Positions 16,575 to 23,235 of a stretch of 64,000 nucleotides of DNA are shown one piece after another (within the stretch, counting starts at the first letter, position 1; every line of letters starts with the position of its first letter). Position numbers and translations under genes: made by a program. Below the pieces are notes generated by a model. It saw only the letters and a program-made list of their open reading frames with translations, had not been told where the DNA came from and made no database searches. The stretch is taken from the NCBI GenBank assembly GCA_963706605.1, contig OY970165.1, positions 1,178,001 through 1,242,000 on the forward strand. The letters are read 5' to 3'. The stretch is from VRUE01 sp963706605 (GTDB lineage: Bacteria; Actinomycetota; Thermoleophilia; Solirubrobacterales; 70-9).

Positions 16575-17291
16575 ATGAGCCACGCCACCAACTGGGACAC
16601 CCTTAAGGGGTATCTGACTGAGACATACAATCGGCAGACGACACTGGGAGTCCCGAAGAAGGCGGACCTCACCTTCGGAAATACCATTAAGACGATGAGA
16701 CATGCGGTCGTCTTTTATGTCGATATGCGTAGCTCTCGCAAGGTAAGCCAGGACTCGACGGAGTTCGTAAGCGCCAAGGCACACAAGGGCTTTCTCCAAG
16801 CGGTGGTCTACTGCGTAGAGAATCGGGAAGGGCACTTTCGCAGCTTCAATGGCGATGGTGCCCTGGCTTTCTTTCGTGGGGAAAATGCCGCTTCCCGAGC
16901 GGTAAAGGCGGCTATGGACCTGAAGGCCTATGTCATGAAGATCAATGACGTGCTGGGGTCGCATGGAACGAGCATTGACTTCGGAGCCGGTATTGCGCAA
17001 GGCGAGGTCCACGTAGTTAAGAGCGGCAAGAGAGGTGATGATCAAACCAAGCAGGATCTCGTTTGGATTGGATTGCCGGTCTATATCGCAGTTGAGCTAA
17101 GTGACCTTGGAGAACGACAGAAGAACATTTGGATTACGCACAACGTGCGCAACACGATCGGAAAGCAGCAGCATCTTAACGTGGTAAATAACTCCGATGG
17201 AGAAAGTATCTGGGTTAAGTCGACCAAGAATCTAGCTTCGGTGGGAAGTTACGACGTACGCTCCACCAGGTACTACTCCACGATCTTCTGA
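16575..17291 (+). CDS. Second class III nucleotide cyclase homologue
   Basis: A 238-residue cyclase-fold protein. Both metal-binding aspartates are present, Asp50 (VVFYVDMRSSR) and Asp94 (SFNGDGALAFF), as is the central strand DFGAGIAQGEVHVV. The position of the transition-state Asn is Tyr170 and the usual Arg is Glu174 (WIGLPVYIAVELSDLGE), so it probably cannot form a complete homodimeric site. It may pair with the preceding cyclase, which keeps an Asn. The ATG at 16575 has GGAG at 16565-16568; a TTG at 16563 is less likely. The DNA is visibly richer in A+T than its neighbours, suggesting separate acquisition. It ends 1 bp before the effector gene. Confidence 0.85.
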   Translation: MSHATNWDTLKGYLTETYNRQTTLGVPKKADLTFGNTIKTMRHAVVFYVDMRSSRKVSQDSTEFVSAKAHKGFLQAVVYCVENREGHFRSFNGDGALAFFRGENAASRAVKAAMDLKAYVMKINDVLGSHGTSIDFGAGIAQGEVHVVKSGKRGDDQTKQDLVWIGLPVYIAVELSDLGERQKNIWITHNVRNTIGKQQHLNVVNNSDGESIWVKSTKNLASVGSYDVRSTRYYSTIF

Positions 17292-17292
17292 G

Positions 17293-17805
17293 ATGGCAAA
17301 TCAAGACGACGACAAAGCTTTGACAGACGCCGGCCGTGAGCTAGCCGCCGGGCTGCTAGTCGAGACCCGGGAGGAGCTCAATCGCGCCGATAGCAAGGCG
17401 CAGATTCTTTTTGCTGCCACTGGTGTTGTGATCAGCATTGTGATCGGCGGGGTCCTTTCCGGCCGCTGGAGGCCTCACGACCTCTCCTGTGGAGCGGAGT
17501 TTGTCTGGTGGATGGGTGTGGCTGCGGCTGCCGTTGGCGTGGGTACCCTCGTCTATACCATCTGGCCTCGGACTGGATACGGTGACCACGGTCGCGTCCG
17601 CTACTTCGCCGATGTCCGCACCCATAAGAGGTGCGAGACGCTTATTTCGGACCTCAATGATGAGGCCGCGAGAGAGAGTCGCGACGCTGAGCAACTTCTG
17701 GCGCTTGCGCCAATCGTTTTGAGGAAGTACATCGCGATCAAGTTGGCGATAGGCGCACTGGCCGCCGGGGCGGTTTTGATCGTCACTGCTGTTGTGATCG
17801 GTTAG
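17293..17805 (+). CDS. Pycsar-type transmembrane effector (PycTM-like)
   Basis: A 170-residue protein with three predicted membrane spans (about residues 38-55, 70-90 and 148-169). It carries the ADSKAQILFAATG motif at the start of the first span, typical of the small Pycsar effector TM family. A helical cytoplasmic segment (residues 95-147) separates the spans and could sense the nucleotide. In the known systems this effector damages the inner membrane when cyclic pyrimidine nucleotide appears, killing or arresting the cell before phage release. It starts one base after the second cyclase gene ends, so it is the last gene of the operon. Family assignment rests on motif and context. Confidence 0.8.
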   Translation: MANQDDDKALTDAGRELAAGLLVETREELNRADSKAQILFAATGVVISIVIGGVLSGRWRPHDLSCGAEFVWWMGVAAAAVGVGTLVYTIWPRTGYGDHGRVRYFADVRTHKRCETLISDLNDEAARESRDAEQLLALAPIVLRKYIAIKLAIGALAAGAVLIVTAVVIG

Positions 17806-17980
17806 AGGCGCGGGCGAAGGGCGTCCAGCTTGCGGATGTGGGAAGGCCCTCTGTGCTCCCTGAAGGAGGAGGCGGCGAACGCAGGAACGGCCGTATTGGA
17901 GAAGCAAGGGATTTCGGGTGTTCGACGGCGGAGAGGGAAAGTCGGTCGCGCTGTCTCTATGCAAGACACCGCCACCGTGT

Positions 17981-18083
17981 ACCTGCGGTTTTTCGAGAGC
18001 CGAGGCAGGTGCCGAGGCGTCCGATGCACGGGTGCCTCGTACCTCCCTGTGGCCTGCGCCTCGGCCCTCGAAAAACCGCAGGT
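17981..18083. repeat. Long inverted repeat between convergent operons
   Basis: Arms at 17981-18006 and 18058-18083 match in 25 of 26 positions (acctgcggtttttcgag...). A second, shorter inverted repeat lies in the 51-nt loop (cgaggc/gcctcg). It lies 175 bp after the effector gene and 13 bp before the end of the opposing operon, so it may be a shared terminator. It lacks a terminal T run, so a structured RNA or a decayed insertion is also possible. The rest of 17806-17980 holds nothing I can support. Confidence 0.7.
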
Positions 18084-18095
18084 CCGACTCGGCGG

Positions 18096-18335
18096 TCATT
18101 TCGACTTCGTCTCCTTGAGGATGTACGCGCGCGGGTGTTTCTTGGCCCGGCGCACCTTCCCGTCCTTCGTGAGGCGAGCGAGGCAGTTGGCGATGGCGCC
18201 GGCCGAGCGTTCGATGCCATTGCCGATCGCGCTGGCTGTCAGCGGGCCGTCGTCCGTGTGCTTGCGCATGTAGGCGAGCACCTGGCCATCCAGCTCTCCG
18301 GGGCGAAGGCGCTTTCCCTTCTTGGCCGCGCTCAT
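18096..18335 (-). CDS. Small winged-helix-like protein
   Basis: A 79-residue basic protein, MSAAKKGKRLRPGELDGQ at the N-terminus, followed by what looks like a compact winged helix: VLAYMRKHTDDGPLTASAIG, then SAGAIANCLARLTKDGKV and a wing RRAKKHPRAYIL. It overlaps the upstream gene by 4 nt (ATGA). Small paired proteins of this kind are common in actinobacterial integrative elements. A DNA-binding role in control of the element, or as excisionase, is plausible from the fold but not shown. Confidence 0.72.
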   Translation of the reverse strand: MSAAKKGKRLRPGELDGQVLAYMRKHTDDGPLTASAIGNGIERSAGAIANCLARLTKDGKVRRAKKHPRAYILKETKSK

Positions 18336-18742
18336 GACGATTCGTCCTTCTGCGGATCGAGATCGGCCAGGACTTTCTCGCAGGCGTCCCAGCCGATCTG
18401 GAAACGCTCGTCGGTCCTGGCGTCGTCTTCGTTTGCTTCTCGCTCGGTGCCTGACTCGACCAGGACTTTGCCCGCTTCGGCGTGGAGACGCCGGAGCAGT
18501 TCGGTCAGGTCGAAGGGCGGCATGGTTAGCTCGAAGCTCTTGCGACCGTCATCTGCGGCCCAGCCGATGTCGGCTAGGAGCCGGAAGTCTTCGCCGAACT
18601 CGATGCCGAGGCGCTCGGCGGTGGCGTAGTTCCGGCTTCGGCCGAACGCGGTCCACAGGTCGTCGATGCTGTAGAGGTGGTGGCGGACCAATTCGTAGAG
18701 GCCGTCGCGCTGCTCTTTGGTGATCGTTGCCGTGACGGGCAC
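18332..18742 (-). CDS. Conserved hypothetical protein of integrative elements
   Basis: A 136-residue, mainly helical, acidic protein: ITKEQRDGLYELVRHHLYSI, AERLGIEFGEDFRLLADIGW, MPPFDLTELLRRLHAEAG and a charged C-terminus. No catalytic motif or membrane segment. It starts at GTG 18742 with a strong GGAGGG ahead. It forms an operon with the winged-helix gene and points away from the nearby tRNA end of the element. I do not know its function; similar small proteins are frequent cargo on actinobacterial mobile DNA. Confidence 0.7.
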   Translation of the reverse strand: MPVTATITKEQRDGLYELVRHHLYSIDDLWTAFGRSRNYATAERLGIEFGEDFRLLADIGWAADDGRKSFELTMPPFDLTELLRRLHAEAGKVLVESGTEREANEDDARTDERFQIGWDACEKVLADLDPQKDESS

Positions 18743-18930
18743 AGTGCCCTCCTCTCGGTCAGGGCACCGAAGAGCCGCCGCGATTCCCGCCGTAGTACTT
18801 CGGCGAGTAGCGTTCTCCGCGCATCGAAGGCGTGTACTTCGGTGCCGGCCCCGGGGCGTGTCGAGCGCCGCCGGGGCACTGTTCAGTTTGCTCGCCGACC
18901 GTAGCTCCGCTTGCGCACGAAAGCGAGTCC

Positions 18931-18970
18931 GAATCGGCGGGAATCGCCGCTAATCCCCGCGCATCGCCGT
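18931..18970 (-). repeat. 10-bp tandem repeats near right end of element
   Basis: Read on the minus strand these are four consecutive decamers: acggcgatgc, gcggggatta, gcggcgattc, ccgccgattc. They match the arrays at 4634-4663 and 10276-10305 but in inverted orientation, as expected for arm sites facing inward from opposite ends. The gap 18743-19068 otherwise has no supported gene. Confidence 0.6.
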
Positions 18971-18971
18971 G

Positions 18972-18995
18972 ATTTCAGGCACTCGTGCCTGAAAT
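18972..18995. repeat. Perfect 11-bp-arm palindrome beside right end
   Basis: atttcaggcac and its exact complement are separated by TC, directly next to the decamer array and about 75 bp from attR. It could be an operator or a recombination-directionality site. There is no terminator-like T run. Confidence 0.55.
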
Positions 18996-19067
18996 GGTGC
19001 CCCGCGTGGGCCGACCGTAGTGGCCCGTCACCGACCGGAACCCCGCCGCGTGCAGGGACTTCAAATC

Positions 19068-19110
19068 ATGGAGCTAGGCGGATTCGAACCGCCGACCTCC
19101 TGGGTGCGAT
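19068..19110 (-). repeat. attR: 43-bp direct repeat within tRNA-Ala
   Basis: Exact copy of 4500-4542. It includes the tRNA 3' end plus one base beyond, and stops within the anticodon loop at the base where 4543 diverges. Confidence 0.88.
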
Positions 19111-19141
19111 CCAGGCGCTCTGCCAGCTGAGCTATAGCCCC
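19069..19141 (-). tRNA. tRNA-Ala (CGC), integration site of the element
   Basis: Folds as a full 73-nt cloverleaf. The acceptor strand GGGGCTA pairs with TAGCTCC, with discriminator A. The anticodon loop ATCGCAC sits in a CCTGG/CCAGG stem, giving anticodon CGC (codon GCG). The T loop is TTCGAAT. CCA is not encoded. Its 3' 42 nt form the right attachment site, and the gene remains complete after integration. Confidence 0.95.
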
Positions 19142-19223
19142 TCGTGCGTGGCTGGGAGGAACGTCCCAGAGGCCTCGCAAGAGCAAGGATAACCGCATAG
19201 TCTTTAGGTTCCCAGGGACCAGC

Positions 19224-20114
19224 ATGGGCATTCTCGACGACGCGATCAAAGAGCATCTGGAGCTGAAGCGGCAGCACGGCGCCGACGCGTCCGAGCTGCA
19301 ACAGCTCGAGGACGAGGCTTTCGGGGCCGCTGAGCGGCCTGGGGACGGGGAATCCGCCCCCGATCCGCTTGCCGAGGCTCCGACCGAGTTCATGTCCCAG
19401 CCGGATCTGGTGCAGCCCGCGGAGCCGAAGACGGACGACGAGGAAGCGCCGGAGGCGGCGGCACCCGAGGCCGAGGCTGAGGAGGCTTCGCCACGCCGCT
19501 TGTCGCGCGCTGAGATCGCCGACCTGCAGGAGGCGCCGCACCCCGCTCACGACGAGGAGCCCGAGGAGCCGGCCGAGGAGGAGTCGCCCGCGATGGAACA
19601 CGAGGCGGTGCCCGAGCTGCCGCCTGAGCCAGAGGCGAGCGAGCCGGAGATATCCGCCGGACCCTCGACCGAGGAGCGGGAGGCGATCGCCGAGCAGCCG
19701 ACCGAGATGTTCGACGTCGAGGAGGAGCTGGCCGCCTCAGAACCGCAGGCTCCCTCCGAAGAGGAGCTGGTCGAGGAGGAGATGAGCGAGCCGCGGCTCG
19801 CCCCGGTTGATCCGCTCTCCGGCCTCGACGAGGACGACGTCGCCGAGGTCGAGGACGAGCCCGACGACTTTTTCGACGAGAAGCGGCTCTCCGACGAGCT
19901 CGACCAGGCACTGGAGGCGCCGAGCGAGGCTGACGAGGAGGCGGAGTTCGAGGCTGAGCCTGAGTCCGAGGAGACGGAGGCAGAGGAGCCGCCCGCCGGT
20001 CGACCCGACGAGGACGTGCTCGAGGAGACCCCCGACTTCCTCGAGGAGGCGCCCGAGGACGACCAGCTCTGGTTCGAGCAGAAGCCCCCCAAGGACTTCG
20101 ATTTCGACGACTGA
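19224..20114 (+). CDS. Highly acidic, largely disordered protein
   Basis: A 296-residue protein of very low complexity, dominated by Glu, Asp, Pro and Ala. A short ordered N-terminus, MGILDDAIKEHLELKRQHG followed by a helix to about residue 35, looks conserved in this lineage. The rest alternates acidic stretches with a few short motifs (LSRAEIADLQ, TEMFDVEEEL, LDEDDVAEVEDEPDDFF, DQLWFEQ) and ends in KDFDFDD. No signal or membrane segment. It lies alone between two tRNA-Ala genes. Possible roles are a scaffold or a nucleic-acid mimic, but nothing in the sequence proves either. Confidence 0.75.
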   Translation: MGILDDAIKEHLELKRQHGADASELQQLEDEAFGAAERPGDGESAPDPLAEAPTEFMSQPDLVQPAEPKTDDEEAPEAAAPEAEAEEASPRRLSRAEIADLQEAPHPAHDEEPEEPAEEESPAMEHEAVPELPPEPEASEPEISAGPSTEEREAIAEQPTEMFDVEEELAASEPQAPSEEELVEEEMSEPRLAPVDPLSGLDEDDVAEVEDEPDDFFDEKRLSDELDQALEAPSEADEEAEFEAEPESEETEAEEPPAGRPDEDVLEETPDFLEEAPEDDQLWFEQKPPKDFDFDD

Positions 20115-20156
20115 AGTTGCGACGGACTCGGCCCGCCCGTCTTACACTTTGGGTGA

Positions 20157-20229
20157 GGGGCCATAGCTCAGCTGGCAGAGCGCCGCCTTTGCAAGGCGGA
20201 GGTCGCCGGTTCGATCCCGGCTGGCTCCA
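20157..20229 (+). tRNA. tRNA-Ala (TGC)
   Basis: A 73-nt cloverleaf. Acceptor GGGGCCA pairs with TGGCTCC, discriminator A. The anticodon stem CCGCC/GGCGG encloses TTTGCAA, so the anticodon is TGC. T loop TTCGATC. CCA not encoded. The second alanine tRNA within 1.1 kb. Confidence 0.95.
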
Positions 20230-20268
20230 CTTTGACTTTACAATCGAGCATCGTTTAGTGTGCTCGCG

Positions 20269-21444
20269 ATGCTCACCGACTGGCACGCTCATTACCCGAT
20301 GAGGGTGATCACCGACTTCGAACCCGACAGCACGGTGAAGCAGATGGGGAAGGTTCGCCATCGGGCAACCCTCGGCGATCGCTTCCGTGCGGTGGTTCTC
20401 TGGATCGCCAACCGGCTGGGCAGCAACCGCAACTGGTGGAGTGACTACCGGATCGATCCCCAGAAACTGACCGAAGGCAACGTCGGCCTGGCGATGTCCG
20501 TGCTGTTTCGCCCCTTCGAGGAGATCGATCTGAGCAAGCCGTACGCGTCGCCACCCGAGTCCGGCTACTTCCCGAAGCTAATCCAGGACCTCGAAGCGGT
20601 CGAGGAAGAGGTGGGGGGGCATGACCCCGCCCAGATCCGCATGGTGCACGGCCGCGCCGAGCTGGATGCCGCGCTCGACGCCGGCGCGACCGCTCTCGTG
20701 CACGTCGTCGAGGGCGGCTTCCACCTCGGCGACACCGATGCCGAGATCGAAGCCAACTGCGCCGAGCTCGCGGCAAGAGGCGTCGGATACGTCACTGTCG
20801 CCCATCTCTTCTTTCGCCAGGTCGCCACGAACGCTCCCGCGCTGCCCTTCCTGCCGGATCCGCTCTACAACTTCGTCTTCCCGCAGCGCGGCAGCGATCG
20901 CCTCACGCCGCGCGGCGAAGCGGTGGTCCGTGGCCTCGTCAAGAACCGCATCCTCATCGACATCACCCACATGGATCCGCCTGGGATCAAGGAGACCTTC
21001 GCCCTGCTCAACGAGCTCGACCCGGAGGCCAAGATGCCCGTCGTCTCGACGCACGCCGGCTACCGCTTCGGCAAGCAGCAGTACATGCACGACGAGGAGA
21101 TCCTGCTCGAAATCAAGCGGCGCAACGGCCTCGTCGGCCTGATCATGGCCCAGCATCAGCTCAACGACGGCATCCGGCGGCGCGACACCAAGACCCTCGT
21201 CGAATCGCTCGAGGTCATCTACAGGCATATCGACAAGATCGCCGAGGTGACGGGCGGCTTCGAGCACATCGCTCTGGGAACCGACTTCGACGGCTTCATC
21301 AAGCCGACGATGGGCGGGCTGGAGACCGCCGCCGATCTCAGGCTCCTGGAGGGGGCGCTGCACGAACGGTACGGGCCCGCCAATGCTGAGCTGATGGCCT
21401 CGAAGAACACCCTCCGGGTGCTCGAGACGCTGTGGCCGGCGTAG
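20269..21444 (+). CDS. Membrane-dipeptidase-like metallohydrolase (peptidase M19)
   Basis: A 391-residue TIM-barrel metal-dependent hydrolase. The first strand carries DWHAH with the His-x-His metal pair, the bridging acidic residue lies in LVHVVEGGFHLG, and further ligands are in IDITHMDP and VVSTHAGYR. The C-terminal GTDFDGF is also characteristic of the M19 dipeptidase family. Substrates in the family include dipeptides and related amides; this one is unknown. There is no signal peptide. Either ATG 20269 or GTG 20260 could start it; ATG begins directly at the metal motif. It ends inside the start of the oxidase gene, so the two are coupled. Confidence 0.78.
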   Translation: MLTDWHAHYPMRVITDFEPDSTVKQMGKVRHRATLGDRFRAVVLWIANRLGSNRNWWSDYRIDPQKLTEGNVGLAMSVLFRPFEEIDLSKPYASPPESGYFPKLIQDLEAVEEEVGGHDPAQIRMVHGRAELDAALDAGATALVHVVEGGFHLGDTDAEIEANCAELAARGVGYVTVAHLFFRQVATNAPALPFLPDPLYNFVFPQRGSDRLTPRGEAVVRGLVKNRILIDITHMDPPGIKETFALLNELDPEAKMPVVSTHAGYRFGKQQYMHDEEILLEIKRRNGLVGLIMAQHQLNDGIRRRDTKTLVESLEVIYRHIDKIAEVTGGFEHIALGTDFDGFIKPTMGGLETAADLRLLEGALHERYGPANAELMASKNTLRVLETLWPA

Positions 21445-23225
21445 GCGCGAGCGACGCCGTCCCACCCCCCGCTGCGGATGGCTTTCACCATCCCGCCAGT
21501 GAGCAGGAGCTGGTCGAGTTGGTCAAGGCCGCCTACCGGGAGGGCAGGCAACTGCGCGTCCGCGGCGCCGCCCACTCGGTCTCGCACGCGATCTACTCCG
21601 ACCCGGAGGGAACGCGCCCCAACCGGGTCAGCGAACAGGCGCCGCCGCCCGGCCCGAACCTCAACCTGATGCTCGATCGCTATCGCGGCTGGCGGGTGCG
21701 CGACGAGGGGCGCAGGCTGGTCGAGGCGGAGGCCGGGATCCACCTCGGCGCCGACCCGAGCGACCCCACCGGCACGGCGACCCTCGAGACCAGCCTGCTC
21801 TGGCAGCTGGCGACGGAGAAGGGCTGGTCCCTGGAGGACACCGGCGGCATCACCCACCAGACGATCAGCGGTTTCACCGCCACCGGCTCCTCCGGCGGGT
21901 CACTCCGGTTCTCCGCTAACCGCAACCTCTGGGGCTTCCGCATCGTCGACGGCCGCGGTGAGGTGCACGAGGTGACGCGGGACGACGCGGATCCCGGGCT
22001 CTTCTACGCGATGTGCCCGAACCTGGGCTTGCTCGGCGTCGTCTCGACGATCACCCTCGAGTGCGTCGAGGCCTTCAACATCAGGGGGGAGCAGGCGACG
22101 ACGACGATCGAGACCTGCCCGGTCGACCTCTTCGGCGACGGTGGGCCGGACCGCCCCCCGCTGGAGCGGTTCCTCCACGACACCGATTTCGCCCGCCTCG
22201 AGTGGTGGCCGCAGCGCGGGGCCGATCGGGTGCTCACCTGGCAGGCTCGCCGGATCGAGGCCGAACCCGGCTTCAAGCCCAAGCCCTACACCCAGTTCGG
22301 CGACGACCCCGAGACCGAGCAGCACCTGTTCGGCATCCTCTTCACGGTCATCGGCAACCTCGACGACCTCTCGGCGGCGAGGGCCAAGCTGGAGGACGAC
22401 TTCGACGAGCTGGAGAAGGTGCTGGAGCTGCTCGGCAGCAAGGACCTCGGCAGGGTCGGCGAGCTGCTCGGCAAGGCGCTCGGGGCGGCTATCGAGCTCG
22501 GCGTCGACGCGGCGATCACGGTGCTCGAGCCCGTCGCGCCCTTGATCAAGCGCGAGCTGCCGGACTTCTTCCCGCGCCTCGTCGACGCCTTCGTCACGCT
22601 CGACGCCGACAAAGACGGCGCCGAAAAGGGCAAGCCGCAGTCGTTCCAGGACGGGGGCTGGCACGGGCTGCCGATGGACAACCAGGCCAGCGACGTGCTC
22701 ATGCCGACCGAGTTCACCGAGGCCTGGATCCCGTTGTCCCGCACGCGGCAGGTGATGCAGCTCCTGCGCGGCTACTTCGCCGAGCCGAAGGACGACGCCG
22801 AGGCCCTGCGCCGCACCGGCACCTACGCCTGGGAGCTGTATGCGGTGATGCCGGAGCGCTTCTGGATGAACGCCGCCCACAGCGACGGCGAGGACGAGTG
22901 GCGGCATGGCGCCCTGCGGGTGGACCCGTACTGGTTCGCCGAGAACGCGGCGAACCCGGCCGAGACGCTGTTCGCCGGCCTCTGGTCGCTGCTGCGCGAA
23001 GCCGAGATCCCCTTCCGCCTGCACTGGGGCAAGTTCCAGCCGCTCTACCCCGCCGGGGACCGCACCTGGGTCGACTTCTTCCGCTCGCAGTACCCGCGCT
23101 GGGAGGACTTCCTCCGCCTGCGCGCCGAGCGCGACCCGAACAACATCTTCCTCACCGAGTACTGGCGAGACCGCTTCGGGCTCTGGGACGAGCCGCGGCC
23201 GCGGCCGATCGGACCCGGAGACTGA
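21432..23225 (+). CDS. FAD-linked oxidase with ALO-type C-terminal domain
   Basis: A 597-residue flavoprotein of the VAO/PCMH superfamily. The N-terminal FAD domain has the pyrophosphate-binding region LRVRGAAHSVSHAI and the conserved GGITHQTISGFTATGSSGGS. The C-terminal part ends in a sugar-lactone-oxidase-like segment (HWGKFQPLY, then FLRLRAERDPNNIFLTEYW), so the substrate is likely a sugar lactone, alditol or similar alcohol. An unusual helical insertion of about 110 residues sits mid-protein (DDLSAARAKLEDDFDELEKV to FVTLDADKDG). It starts at GTG 21432, overlapping the hydrolase by 13 nt. No signal peptide. The exact substrate cannot be named. Confidence 0.8.
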   Translation: MAGVGASDAVPPPAADGFHHPASEQELVELVKAAYREGRQLRVRGAAHSVSHAIYSDPEGTRPNRVSEQAPPPGPNLNLMLDRYRGWRVRDEGRRLVEAEAGIHLGADPSDPTGTATLETSLLWQLATEKGWSLEDTGGITHQTISGFTATGSSGGSLRFSANRNLWGFRIVDGRGEVHEVTRDDADPGLFYAMCPNLGLLGVVSTITLECVEAFNIRGEQATTTIETCPVDLFGDGGPDRPPLERFLHDTDFARLEWWPQRGADRVLTWQARRIEAEPGFKPKPYTQFGDDPETEQHLFGILFTVIGNLDDLSAARAKLEDDFDELEKVLELLGSKDLGRVGELLGKALGAAIELGVDAAITVLEPVAPLIKRELPDFFPRLVDAFVTLDADKDGAEKGKPQSFQDGGWHGLPMDNQASDVLMPTEFTEAWIPLSRTRQVMQLLRGYFAEPKDDAEALRRTGTYAWELYAVMPERFWMNAAHSDGEDEWRHGALRVDPYWFAENAANPAETLFAGLWSLLREAEIPFRLHWGKFQPLYPAGDRTWVDFFRSQYPRWEDFLRLRAERDPNNIFLTEYWRDRFGLWDEPRPRPIGPGD

Positions 23226-23235
23226 CTAGGAGGGA

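Larger units (their letters stand above)
4500..19110. mobile_element. Integrative element in tRNA-Ala(CGC), defence-type cargo
   Basis: A perfect 43-bp direct repeat at 4500-4542 and 19068-19110 equals the 3' part of the tRNA-Ala(CGC) gene at 19069-19141. This is the signature of site-specific integration into a tRNA 3' end. Between the copies lie a tyrosine integrase, a replication-relaxation protein, an abortive-infection toxin/antitoxin pair, a nucleotide-cyclase defence operon, a DyP peroxidase and small regulators, and no housekeeping genes. Base composition inside is patchy, with the second cyclase gene clearly richer in A+T. The integrase lies centrally instead of beside an att site, so the island may be composite or rearranged. 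No conjugation genes are visible, so it would need a helper for transfer. Confidence 0.85.

Noticed and set aside
18574..18879. 101-aa minus-strand ORF in the right-end spacer
   Set aside because: It overlaps the better supported 136-aa gene in another frame and is Arg/Ser-rich.
19390..20361. Long minus-strand ORF opposite the acidic protein
   Set aside because: Its Arg/Pro-rich composition is the expected mirror of Glu/Asp/Ala codons; it also runs through a tRNA gene.
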